A DNA stretch of 64,000 bases, taken from assembly GCA_964035575.1 (NCBI GenBank), contig OZ037879.1, positions 558,001-622,000 of the forward strand, written 5' to 3'. This document shows positions 1 to 9,555 of the stretch, one piece after another. The DNA is from Rhynchopus sp. YZ270_cl-10 (lineage: Eukaryota > Euglenozoa > Diplonemea > Diplonemida > Diplonemidae). A program made the position numbers and the translations under genes. Under the pieces are notes generated by a model. It searched no databases. It was not told the DNA's origin and saw only the letters and a list, made by a program, of their open reading frames with translations. Every line of letters begins with the position of its first letter. Position 1 is the first letter of the stretch.

Positions 1-1318
1 AAGAAAAAAATCTCAGAAAAAAAATAGGGAGGGGTTTTTTTTTTCTTTGAGTCAGTGCGCAGGACAGTCGTTTATTTCAGAAACTAGCGGTTGACAAAGG
101 TTGTTCAGGTTTTCGTTCAGTTGCACACTTTTGAATATTTCCAAAAAAGTGGTCAAAAAAAAGAATTTTTAAAAGCAAAAGAAAGAACAAAACAAAGACT
201 TGAAACAATAAAAAAACACTAAAATGGGTTTTCCACAGGCACATTTTGCATACCCTCCAGAGAGTGAACTATGTAAAGCAGCACTTTAAAAAAAACACCG
301 TATTTTATGTATTTTGATGCACCTCAACAGATTTAGACACATATGAATTTACTATCTAAAAAAATGGAGCCAGCGGGCAAAAGAGGAAAGTGCCCTTCCT
401 AAACGTACACACTACTGTCAAAAGGGAAGGTGTCGCGACTCACCCTGTATCATTGAAATAAACATTACTTACCAATGGTACTCCAAATACTGCCCCATTT
501 TTCTATAGTAAAACCGAGCCTATGAATTTAAAAGGGGAAAAAATCTATGAGCAAACATTTAAAAAAGAAACAAATTAACAAATTATTGAAATACGTTGAG
601 AAAAATGTTGGAAATGCTTAGAAGAAGAAAAAGATGAATTAGATACTAGATCTCAATAGAAGGTGTCCATAACTTTTGTTTTTTAAATTATTTCATTTTA
701 CGTTCTATTCTACTGAATAGAAGGTAGAATAGGGTGATAAATGGACCCAAACTTTGAAAACAAAACTAAAAACAAAACTAACGATCTGTACAAAACTAAT
801 AATGTGTAATTAAAAGAAGAAAGAACATTTTGAACGATGAATATGTCGCACGTGTACGCAACAATTCATCAGAAGCGACAGAAAGGTGGGGATATTCGTT
901 TCATTCCAACAGGGTGCTCTTCATAACCTAAATCTGACGGATGAATGAATAATATTAAAAAACTAATGCAAAAACACAACCTTTTTTTAGAAAATAATGT
1001 ATCAACAAACACAAATAAGATACTAAAAGTGCCGAGAAAAAAAAACCAAATAAAACCTCAACCCATTTCAGTGTTTTTTTTCAAAAAAAAAAAGGTGTCG
1101 GGGGTTGAAAAAAAGGCACGCAAAAGAAGGGAGAAAAAAATTTTTGAATGGGAGTATGTGTACGCGGATGTGTCTTGTTTCCATTCTATGAACCCCCTGT
1201 CTTTCGTTGTGGAAGAAGTTTTGATACGCGAACAACGAGAAAAGGAGTTTTTTTTTTTATAGATGAGTCTGCATTTTCGACTGTGCTTCTATATCTATTG
1301 AAGAAAGAAAGAAAAGGT

Positions 1319-1383
1319 TTAGTTGAAATACAAAGCCCTTTCGTGACAGTGTACCTTGGTATGACCGGCTATACCGGGGGTGG
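1319..1383 (-). repeat. Module C copy 1
   Basis: Shares GTTGA(CTT)GAAATACAA, then CTCGTGACAGTGTACC and TTGGTA, with copies at 39541 and 45510. All read the same way relative to the genes. Confidence 0.55.
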
Positions 1384-1410
1384 ATACCCAACCACGCAAA
1401 AAAAAAGAAC

Positions 1411-1471
1411 AGAAAAGTTTATAAGATGAACCTAAGCCTCTCATTTGCTTAGTCACCTTTTGATCACAATC
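1411..1471 (-). repeat. Module A copy (LINE 3' hairpin tail)
   Basis: Contains AAAAGTTTATAAGATGA, then CCTAAGCCTCT and GCTTAGTCACCTT on the + strand, and a remnant of the adjacent LINE sequence (GATCACAATC). It matches the last ~65 bases of the LINE at 60.4 kb. In the gene direction it forms a CTAAGC/GCTTAG hairpin followed by a T-rich tail. Confidence 0.75.
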
Positions 1472-1891
1472 AAAAAAAAAAAAAAAAAAAGATGGTTTGT
1501 AATATCGAGTGAACCCGTGCAGATTGCTCATTGTTCATTGTAGAGCAAAGAAAACCCACACGCCTCCTCATCTCTTGTTAGCTGAGGGGTTCTTTTTGGC
1601 AAACTATTAAAAAAAAAAAAAATGTTGTATTTTGCTTCGAAAGTCACAACCTTCTCTTGAGTAAAGAGAGAGAGAGAAGTAAAAACAAACAACAACGACA
1701 AAAATTATAGGTGGGACAAGAGGGGGGGAAGAAAGACTGAAAAAAGGTACCGCCTTTTCTTTTGGCAACACACCATCGTCATCTCTCTTGAGGGTGAAGA
1801 GAACCTATCTGAAAAAAATACATTCAATCACACAAAAAAATCGGAAATACGCTAAATTATTATTATTTTTTTTGCCTATACAATATTCGCG

Positions 1892-1940
1892 GGGTTTTGA
1901 TCAAATGAATCTAAGCGTCTCTTTGCTTAGCCTGATTAGG
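1892..1940 (-). repeat. Module A copy, diverged
   Basis: TCAAATGAATCTAAGCGTCT followed by TTTGCTTAGCCTGATT; the stem and its pairing partner are kept. Same orientation as the other copies. Confidence 0.6.
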
Positions 1941-2208
1941 TTATTCTTTGGTTTATTCATCAGTCATTTGGTTTGCTTTTTGTTTTTGTTTTTTTGTGTA
2001 TGTTATTGCTACTCGTGGGTGGCAATTTGTTTTAAGGCTTTGGGGGGAATAGGGGGAATTGCTTTGCTGCTTAGTCACTATGAAGACTATGAACAGGCCG
2101 GATCGTGGGGTCAGACATGACGTTTTTAAAAAAAAGAAATTTGGAACGAAAAGAAGGGAGAAAAAATAGGACAGAACTTCAAAAATAAATGAGGGTGGAA
2201 AAGACATG

Positions 2209-2318
2209 GGTTGTGGAGGTATTGTGGGGTATTTTCTTCTTTTTCTTTTTCTTTTTCTTTTTGATAAATATGGTATTCTAACGAACGAGGGAAGGTATCC
2301 AAGAAAGAAAAAAAAAAG
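2209..2318. repeat. 110-bp direct repeat, copy 1
   Basis: Begins GTTGTGGAGGTATTGTGGGG, runs through a CTTTTT array and ends in GGTATCCAAGAAAG. Nearly identical to 4025-4132; the main difference is the length of the CTTTTT array, so the duplication is recent. Confidence 0.8.
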
Positions 2319-3120
2319 AGCGAGAAAAGAGGGGTGGAATCAGAAATAAAAGATTGGGAGTGGGGAGTGGGAGAGAGAGAGACAAAAAAAAAGAAAAAGA
2401 GAAAAATTTACAGTGCTGTTTACGCCTTGAAGGAAATACATGGTCAAACTGCAGAATATTCCTGACAACGAGCGAAGGCTTGATCACTCTGAACAGTCTG
2501 TATAGAAGAAGCAAAATAAATAAATAATTTTCAAAAAAAAAACTTTCAATTCGAAGAACAGAAAAGCATTTTTTTTTTTTTTGAAGAGGTACAAAAATAC
2601 ACAACAATGGTGTAGCTGAAGGGGGGTGATTCGCACTTCTTTGCGCACCCCATTCAGTCACACAGATAATGTACGATGAACCATAAAACACAGTACGCAA
2701 AAAGTCGCGTCCATCAAAAGTCCCCGCTGAAGAGAAGAATCGCTCTTCCGATCAACCCATTTTTGTAAGGGAGTTGACTTTTTGCTACTTACTGTAGTCA
2801 GATTTTTATTTTTTTTAAAAAAAAGGCTTCTCTGGGAAATTCATATGTAAGACTCAATCCATGTATACCATCTACTACGTGCACCTACCCACCCTAGCAC
2901 CAGCTTATTTGAGCAAAACAGCTTTGGTTATAGGTGCCTGGGTGGCCCATTTCTTTTTTTTTGTGGGGAAGGGGGGAGCAAATGGGAAGAGGGAAATGGG
3001 GAAGAGGAAGAAGAAGAAAAAAAAGTAAAACAAGGCAGAGGGGGAAAAGAACACCACTCATGGTATTGCACTGCCTTGCTTCGAAGAAGAGAAGGGACGG
3101 GTGGAGAAGAAAAAAAAAAA

Positions 3121-3172
3121 GAGTTTATCAGATGACCCTAAGCCTCTCGTTGCTTAGTCACCTTGATCACAA
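3121..3172 (-). repeat. Module A copy
   Basis: GAGTTTATCAGATGACCCTA followed by AGCCTCTCG and TGCTTAGTCACCTTGATCAC; the hairpin is kept. Confidence 0.75.
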
Positions 3173-3367
3173 AAAGGATTTGTGTAAACCCTTTTGGGAT
3201 CGTTGACAAGAGTGGAAAATATTTTGGGTAAAAAGATGAATTCCTTAGGATTTGAAACCATGATTTTATCCAATAAAAATAAAAATAAAACTCGGGTAGA
3301 AAAAGAGGAAAAGAAAAACACGAAGAAGATTTTATGAAAAATAAAACACAGCAGTTCGGGAAAAGAA

Positions 3368-3448
3368 AGTGAAGTTGAAAAGGCGCAGAATATAAAAAAA
3401 GAGAAGGGCAAATACCTCACCGTTCATTGCCGGATGCAGGCATTGAAA
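3368..3448 (-). repeat. Module B copy 1, interrupted
   Basis: AGTGAAGTTGAAAAGG, then an A-rich insertion, then CCTCACCGTTCATTGCCGGA and TGCAGGCATTG. It matches the module B consensus on both sides of the insertion. Confidence 0.6.
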
Positions 3449-3510
3449 ATAATAAAATAAATAAATACATCTCGAACCAAAAATGGTCTACTGCCCCAAA
3501 AAAAGAAAAG

Positions 3511-3557
3511 AAAAGTTCATAAGATAAACCCTAAGCCTCTCGTGCTGAGTCACCTTA
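3511..3557 (-). repeat. Module A copy
   Basis: AAAAGTTCATAAGATAAACC then CTAAGCCTCTCGTGCTGAG and TCACCTTA. One stem base differs from the consensus. Confidence 0.75.
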
Positions 3558-3769
3558 AAGAAAGATAACGAAGATAGCCGGTATTGTTTTTTTTTTTTTT
3601 TTTTTGTTCTTGTCTTTTTTCCAAACAGCCAAATCCACATTGTTCAAATCATAGCATTGCTCCTTGTCCCTTCGCAAGAAGATAAGAGAAAATAAGAAAA
3701 AAATTATTGCGCAATCAAAAAAGGAGCTCGAAAGGAACACAGTTTTTTTTTGTACCGTAGTCGTACAAA

Positions 3770-3813
3770 AATGTTGGAACGCTGAGAAGGTTTCTTTTTA
3801 GCGTTCCAACATT
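3770..3813. repeat. Short hairpin
   Basis: AATGTTGGAACGCT pairs perfectly with AGCGTTCCAACATT across a 16-base spacer. Nothing nearby suggests a function; it could be a tiny MITE remnant. Confidence 0.7.
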
Positions 3814-4024
3814 GTTGTGACTATGGTGATATGCTTTTTGTTTTGTGCCATCATTGCAACGAAATCGTCACTCAGGCATTTATACAACAATCGGGACATG
3901 CGAGATTCCTCAACTTTCAATGCCCGCATTCCCGATACTTTTTTTGGAGCAGTTTTTTTTATTATTTTTCCAATGTGAACATAACGTTTTCGGGAGGAGC
4001 AAAAAAAATAATACCAAAAATTAA

Positions 4025-4132
4025 AGTTGTGGAGGTATTGTGGGGTATTTTCTTCTTTTTCTTTTTCTTTTTTTTTTTGATAAATATGGTATTCTAACGA
4101 ACGAGGGAAGGTATCCAAGAAAGTAAAAAAAA
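4025..4132. repeat. 110-bp direct repeat, copy 2
   Basis: Second copy of the segment at 2209-2318, about 1.8 kb away and in the same orientation. Confidence 0.8.
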
Positions 4133-4200
4133 AAAAGGAGAGCAAGAGTTTACACAAAAAAAAAAAGGCGGGATGAACGCGATAAAAGAAAAAAAGAAAA

Positions 4201-4245
4201 TCTTATAAGATGAACCTAAGCCTCCATTTGCTTAGTCACCTTAAA
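4201..4245 (-). repeat. Module A copy
   Basis: TCTTATAAGATGAACCTAAG, CCTCC, ATTTGCTTAGTCACCTTA; hairpin intact. Confidence 0.75.
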
Positions 4246-4398
4246 TAAAACGAGTATGTGGCGAGCAAAAACTGTTGTAACTTTTTTGTAAAAATATAAA
4301 CTGTTGGTATAATCTGTTGGTTTAGTATAGCCAGCCATTCAAGGAGGGGGAAATAGCAAGAAAAGAGGAAAAGAAAAAAAAGGCGACATCATACAGAT

Positions 4399-4524
4399 GG
4401 CAGTATTGTGATGGGAGCCCATTGGAATACGCAAAATATATCAAAATACATCACAATACACGTGTATTGTGATGTATTTTGATATATTTTGCGTATTCCA
4501 ATGGGCTCCCATCACAATACTGCC
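4399..4524. repeat. Perfect 126-bp palindrome (MITE-like)
   Basis: Starts GGCAGTATTGTGATGGGAGC and ends with its reverse complement, centred on ACACGTGT. I see no mismatch between the arms. There is no loop and no clear target-site duplication. It is either a foldback element or a recent palindromic rearrangement. Confidence 0.85.
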
Positions 4525-5069
4525 CTCATTACGGCATCAGCAAACCTAAAAACTAAAAAAAAAAAGATAAAACGTGCAGTGGAAAGGCACACCTTGTACT
4601 CGTACGTAGCTGCGCATCTCTTACAGAGACACGGCCTTAAATCCCTCTTATCTCCTCCTCCTGCCTGCCCGCTATCATTTTACTTCCCCCTCATTCAATT
4701 GTAAGGGAATCATATTTTGCTAAAAAAATTTGGAAAATAATAGCAAAAAAAGGGGGGAACAATACAAATGTAGTTCTCACTAAAAATTGGGTGATCAAAA
4801 ATGCCTCTCACTGGGACTACCCCCCTCCTCCAGACCCAGGAGAGGAGGGGGTGGAAAGAAACGGTACGCCGACCTAGTCATTAACAAAGACTGTCCTTTT
4901 TTTTTACTAACAAAAAACCTTACTTTGCACTGCCATTTTTGGTTTGCAAGAAGAAGCGGTAAAATGGCAGGTACACCAGTCATTTTTACTAGTAAATTTA
5001 CTAGTGAAAAAGTTAGCTAGAAAAAAAAAAAAGGTGTCAAGTCAGAGGTGCTTGGGTCGCCGTGAGTGT

Positions 5070-5679
5070 AATATGGGTCGATTTCAAAACCCCCCCCCCC
5101 CAAAAGTTCTTTTTTGTCTTTTTCATGATATAGGCAGTTTTTTTGCAGTCTGAGGTCCGGAACCGCCCCAAAAACGATTTTCTGGGAGGTTTTGGGTGGT
5201 TTTGGGGCGAAATGGACCTTTTTTGACCATTTTTATGGTATTTTTAGGCTGTTTTTGGCCCTTCTTCTTACACAGCCTATTGGGGGTCAAAATAGCTATT
5301 TTTGACCAAAAAACACAATTTATTTGACGCCAGGAGGCCTCCGTTGGCCCAAATATATCCCAAAAATGGGCTGTGAGCCCAATCCGACCTGTTTTGGGCA
5401 CATTTGGCACTTTTCTTGGTGCTTATTTGATGTTTTTTGGTCAAAAATAGCTATTTTGACCCCCAATAGGCTGTGTAAGAAGAAGGGCCAAAAACAGCCT
5501 AAAAATACCATAAAAATGGTCAAAAAAGGTCCATTTCGCCCCAAAACCACCCAAAACCTCCCAGAAAATCGTTTTTGGGGCGGTTCCGGACCTCAGACTG
5601 CAAAAAAACTGCCTATATCATGAAAAAGACAAAAAAGAACTTTTGGGGGGGGGGGGGGGTTTTGAAATCGACCCATATT
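5070..5679. mobile_element. Foldback MITE with ~240-bp arms
   Basis: The ends AATATGGGTCGATTTC and GAAATCGACCCATATT are inverted repeats. The arms stay nearly perfectly complementary for about 240 bp, with about 130 bp of unique DNA between them. Poly-C near one end pairs with poly-G near the other. Both arms encode the same open peptide, a result of symmetry and not evidence of a gene. No clear target duplication. Confidence 0.8.
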
Positions 5680-5740
5680 GTTAAATGCGCTCATTGATTG
5701 AGCAAACTCAAAATGAGGGTGTCGGCATAAACAAAAGAAA

Positions 5741-5792
5741 GTGAAGCTGAAAGTGCAAACGCCACGCCGTAGATCGGCGGACACAGACACTG
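5741..5792 (-). repeat. Module B copy 2
   Basis: GTGAAGCTGAAAGTGCAAAC, GCCACGCCGTAGATCGGCGG, ACACAGACACTGAG. Lies just outside the foldback element. Confidence 0.75.
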
Positions 5793-5817
5793 AGAAAAAA
5801 AATGAGGAAAAAATTTT

Positions 5818-5863
5818 TTGAAGTGCAACCGCCTCACCGTACAACGGCGGACGCAGGCATTGA
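5818..5863 (-). repeat. Module B copy 3
   Basis: GAAGTGCAACCGCCTCACCG then ACAACGGCGGACGCAGGCAT. Follows copy 2 by 26 bases in the same orientation. Confidence 0.75.
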
Positions 5864-6238
5864 GAAAATGAAAAAAAAGAAAAACTTGAAGGTGAAAGGT
5901 GATTATACTTCGCGCACACACAGATCATAAGGAAAAAGAAATGCGACAGGTCGGTCTGCGAAGCCGATCTGGTTTGAGTTCATTAACAAAGTAAATGCTA
6001 GAATAGTGCAATAACGCTTGGGATACGGGATGCACCGACTAACACAGGAGAGGAAAAAAAAACTTTATACTACGCCCGTCCATTTGACAAAAGACAACAC
6101 GTTGTGTACACTTCCAAAGAGCAAAAGAAGTAAAAACTTGGAAGTTTTTTTTAAAGAAGGAACGGAAGCGAGGAGCCTGAGCTTCTCGTGCTTCACCATC
6201 TTCTCAAAAAAAAAAAAAAAAAAAGCTAAACAAAAAGG

Positions 6239-6290
6239 AGAAGTTGAAAGTACCAACGCCTCGTCGACATACATCGGCGGACGCAGGCAC
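6239..6290 (-). repeat. Module B copy 4
   Basis: GAAGTTGAAAGTACCAACGC, then CTCGTCGACATACATCGGCG and GACGCAGGCAC. Lies about 140 bp beyond the stop codon of the receptor gene. Confidence 0.75.
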
Positions 6291-6432
6291 AAAAAAACCC
6301 ACATAGAATATACGAAAAAAACAGCATTATTTCCCCCTTTTTTACCCGAAAAACTGGGCTTTTTCATTTTGGTGTATCTTTTTTCGACAACTCTCATTTA
6401 TTGAATATTCGTCAGGACACATCAACCCCTGT

Positions 6433-8856
6433 TCATGACGAGCTCGCAATCCCCGCAGAGCCGGACGACTGCGCAACTGGCTGCACCTCCTCGACCCACT
6501 CAATCCGCTGTGTTCTCGTGAACTTCATCTGCACAGGCCGGCAGTCGTCGTGCGCAACTGCCTCGAGGTGAAGAATCGTTTGCATTCTGTCCTGCGTCGG
6601 ACCACTTGTCTTAAGACGCTTGATGGTTTCCATCGCCTCTGCACCCTGCTTGTTTCTAATCTCAACACACGCCTGGACGAGAAGGCTGCTCACCTGATCC
6701 GTATCCCCCTGCAATTCAACGTGGTAGAGCCATTCTTGGTCTTGGTTGACCACCTTTTTGGAGATCAATTTGTAGATGATCTCTGGTTGACGGGTCACTT
6801 CGAAGAGGAAGACGTCGTTTGCTTCCCAGACGAAGGACATTTCAGTTTGATCACGAAGACGCTTTGTGAAGAGGCAGGGGATGTTCTGGTAGGCCGCAAG
6901 GCGGGAGAGCACGAAGGCTTGTCCACGTGCACGGGAGATGGTGGCGACAGTTCTGATCTGGTCACCTCCGGCGGACCCGGTAACACCCGAGGCCACAGAG
7001 CACCCAATGGAGATGTTGCCAACAAGTGGACGTTCGCGCAGCATAATCGCAGTTTCCGCAATGTTGTTGAGGTTGACAGCATTGTCCCTGCCCCACACAA
7101 CGTGGATGTCGTCAGAAGAGATCTGGTCCAGCGTGCCCCTGTAAGACTGTGCAATACGCGAAATCTCCTCAAGCATCGTGCAATGCGCCGCATGCAGCTT
7201 GTCAACATCACGCTCCGGGATTTCATAACGAACGTGAATGTCCATCACAGTCAGACTCTTTTTGAAGTCGAACTTCCTCAACCCCATGTTGTGCTGGACC
7301 TGAACAGAGTTGCCAACAGAGGAGTGGCGGGTGTCAAATGTGAGGGATGAGTCAGACACGCGGGAGTTCGACTGCACCTGAGAGTACGATTCCGCGTCGG
7401 TGTCGGTGTCGACGAACAGAGCCTGGGGCATGTAGGATTTGATAACCTTCATCTGCTGGAGCAACGTGAGGAAGGTGAGCTGCAACGTTCTGATCTCCGA
7501 CCAGTTGGAGAGAATGACGTTTGCGTCGTCCATCTTGAACTCGCTGAGGAGCTCCAGCTCGATGGCAAGCCTTCTCAGGGGCGAGATGAAGAAGTAGATC
7601 ACCGTCGCCGAGAGCAGAGCCTTGACAACCAAGACCGAGACGTACATCGCAATGAGGAGCTCCCCGGTTCTGTTGATGTCCTCCAAAAAGATCGACTCTG
7701 GGAGAAGGATCACCACCGACCAGCGGAGGTTCTTCCTCACAATCGTGACGATCGACATGAAATGCTTTGAACCATCGACATCAATCGACGACGATACATC
7801 CCCAACATGGTCCCACGCACCGTAACTCTCTGCCACAAACTGATGCGTCTTCATGATATAATCCACACCTGCATCGGAAACCGACACAAACTCAATAACA
7901 TTATCCGACCCAGAGCAGTCTGACCCGACTGTCATAGGAAATGCAGCCTGCCCAAGCTTCTTGCAGAATAGAAGCGGTGTGTCATCTGAGGTTCCAATCA
8001 CTGCCTGCACCCCACCTTTTGAGACATCCTTCACATCGACAACAAAGGCTTTGTACCCATCGGGCAGCTCGACGTTCCGGAGAAGCTCCCCCGCAAACCC
8101 TAATGCCATATCGATTGTTGTCACCCCCATCAGATCACCACTCTTTGAATACGCAACGGTACTCTCCGACAACATGGTCACCGGCGTCTGCGAACCCATC
8201 GTATAGATCGACGTCCACGACTTATCATTCCGGATACTCGGGTCGCACACAGTATACCACTCCTCCTCCGATGAGTTGTAGTCCGGCTCGACGTACATCA
8301 GCTTTGGGATGGTCTGGTTTCTTTCATGAGGCAGGGGTACTGTTGTGTTGTAGTCAAGCAGACGGACCTTCCCTGTATCCACCGCGATGTCTGAATGCCA
8401 GAACCCAGTGTGTATGCCAAGGGAGTCTGTGTAGACGCCAAAGAGGAGGCCGTTCTTTGTTGTCATGGAGACGGTCGTGATGCTCTCACGGTAAACGTCG
8501 AGTTGGGTGAGGAACACTTCCATGAAGGCGTTGACTTCGTTTTCGTCGAGCATCCCATTCTCGAAGAGGCCGGCGTTCAGGAGGGTCAGCGCTTCGGCAG
8601 CACGGAGATGCCCTGAGAGGGTGGTGTTGATGTGCTTTCCGATCTCGTGCATCAGTTTGTTTGAAAGGTCGTTTACTGCGTCTTTGGCCACCTCGCTGGA
8701 AACCTTCCAAGTGACAATACCCGAAGAATACATCAAAATCATCAAAGCGCTCAACACAAACCTCAAGCTCAAAATGAATTTGACAACAACGTTGCGGTCA
8801 TCAGTCATCTTCTCGATCTCATCCTGCATGCCCTTAACGTTGTTCTTCGGTGCCAT
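6433..8856 (-). CDS. dCache-type transmembrane receptor with degenerate cyclase-like domain
   Basis: 807 residues. A first membrane helix (about residues 26-48) is followed by a ~350-residue extracellular region resembling a Cache sensor, including a YVEPDYNSSEEEWY stretch like the ligand-pocket region of such domains. A second helix (about 395-425, LLIAMYVSVLVVKALLSATV) leads to a HAMP-like linker and KSYMPQALF. The C-terminal part resembles the class III nucleotide cyclase fold (DIHVRYEIPERDV, LDQISSDDIHVVW), but I cannot place the two metal-binding aspartates, so it may bind rather than cyclise nucleotides. The start is the first ATG after a strong pyrimidine tract and AG at 8877-8878. Intronless. 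Domain assignment is from family knowledge; exact ligand and output are unknown. Confidence 0.82.
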   Translation of the reverse strand: MAPKNNVKGMQDEIEKMTDDRNVVVKFILSLRFVLSALMILMYSSGIVTWKVSSEVAKDAVNDLSNKLMHEIGKHINTTLSGHLRAAEALTLLNAGLFENGMLDENEVNAFMEVFLTQLDVYRESITTVSMTTKNGLLFGVYTDSLGIHTGFWHSDIAVDTGKVRLLDYNTTVPLPHERNQTIPKLMYVEPDYNSSEEEWYTVCDPSIRNDKSWTSIYTMGSQTPVTMLSESTVAYSKSGDLMGVTTIDMALGFAGELLRNVELPDGYKAFVVDVKDVSKGGVQAVIGTSDDTPLLFCKKLGQAAFPMTVGSDCSGSDNVIEFVSVSDAGVDYIMKTHQFVAESYGAWDHVGDVSSSIDVDGSKHFMSIVTIVRKNLRWSVVILLPESIFLEDINRTGELLIAMYVSVLVVKALLSATVIYFFISPLRRLAIELELLSEFKMDDANVILSNWSEIRTLQLTFLTLLQQMKVIKSYMPQALFVDTDTDAESYSQVQSNSRVSDSSLTFDTRHSSVGNSVQVQHNMGLRKFDFKKSLTVMDIHVRYEIPERDVDKLHAAHCTMLEEISRIAQSYRGTLDQISSDDIHVVWGRDNAVNLNNIAETAIMLRERPLVGNISIGCSVASGVTGSAGGDQIRTVATISRARGQAFVLSRLAAYQNIPCLFTKRLRDQTEMSFVWEANDVFLFEVTRQPEIIYKLISKKVVNQDQEWLYHVELQGDTDQVSSLLVQACVEIRNKQGAEAMETIKRLKTSGPTQDRMQTILHLEAVAHDDCRPVQMKFTRTQRIEWVEEVQPVAQSSGSAGIASSS

Positions 8857-8876
8857 CTTGAAAGGGGTGACCCTTT

Positions 8877-8899
8877 CTGAAGGGAAAATAGAAAAAATT
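8877..8899 (-). promoter_or_regulatory. Probable trans-splice acceptor of the receptor gene
   Basis: On the sense strand TTTTTTCTATTTTCCCTTC is followed by AG, 21 bases before the ATG at 8856. With no upstream exon visible, a spliced-leader acceptor is the simplest reading; a 5'-UTR cis-intron is the alternative. Confidence 0.5.
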
Positions 8900-9121
8900 A
8901 AGTCCTCTTTTCTTCAATCCAAGACGCAAAAGCAGGGTGGGGAGGGAAAGGGGGGGAGGGGGAGAAAGGTGAACAAAAACAATAAAAAAAGAGCGAAAAA
9001 AAGCACAGGGGAGAGGCTAAGGGATATCTCTTTTTGAAAAAAACGGTTGTTCTGTGAGGAAGTGTTGGAGGCTATTTGGGAAATTAGAGTAAAATACGAA
9101 TCACAGCGAAACCAAATAAAA

Positions 9122-9395
9122 GGTAAATAAGATGAACCTAAGCATCTCTGCTTAGTCTACTTTGATCACAATCGTTCTTGCATAGCAACAGCTGCGCGGG
9201 ATTCCACAAGGACGTTGTCAGGGATGATGTCACTTCCCCAACCCGAGTTCATAATTTTGCACATACAATGTAGTGTTCGAGCATGAACATGGTGTAACAA
9301 CAGTGAAAATTGGGCGACAGTCGTAGCCTATAATTCCGAGAGCGACCAATGGACCGGAGGCACCGCGAGGAGATGGCAACAAAATTTGTGGAGGG
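9122..9395 (-). mobile_element. Old 5'-truncated LINE fragment with module A tail
   Basis: 9122-9175 is a diverged module A. 9176-9395 is a degenerate copy of the last ~220 coding bases of the LINE at 60.5 kb (shared CAGGGATGATGTCA, GGGCGACAGTCGTAGCCTAT, CAATGGACCGGAGGC). Many small differences make it clearly older than the copy at 12.8 kb. It sits downstream of the ZNHIT2-like gene, in the same direction. Confidence 0.85.
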
Positions 9396-9555
9396 TTAAA
9401 ACCCGGTACAATACTGCCGAGACAAAAAATGAGAAATAGCCCTCTTTTTTTTTTTTTTGAGACATTGTTTGTAGCAAAAGCCACATGACACACCAATATT
9501 CTACATAAGAAAAACAGAGGAATAAACCCCATCCCCTTGCTCCCTATCCCCCGAA

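Larger units (their letters stand above)
1..6432. other. Gene-free A-rich intergenic region
   Basis: No reading frame here has coding character: the open stretches are low-complexity K/N/F/S strings made by A and T runs. The region holds several module A, B and C copies, a duplicated 110-bp segment, a small hairpin, a perfect palindrome and a foldback element, listed separately. The + strand is A-rich, so in the direction of the neighbouring genes it is pyrimidine-rich, as expected for outron or intron DNA. It may be the 3' flank of the receptor gene, or a long intron whose exons lie outside the window. Confidence 0.6.

Noticed and set aside
945-1429. K/N-rich frames in the left intergenic region
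   Set aside because: A-run artefacts overlapping repeat modules A and C.
5123-5623. Two identical ~95-codon frames on opposite strands
   Set aside because: Produced by the foldback symmetry; composition is not protein-like.
6550-7350. Long + strand frame opposite the receptor gene
   Set aside because: Mirror of a GC-rich coding strand; no family features, and the minus frame is clearly the gene. The same holds for + frames over the WD40, propeller, coiled-coil, FG-GAP, RCC1 and LINE genes.
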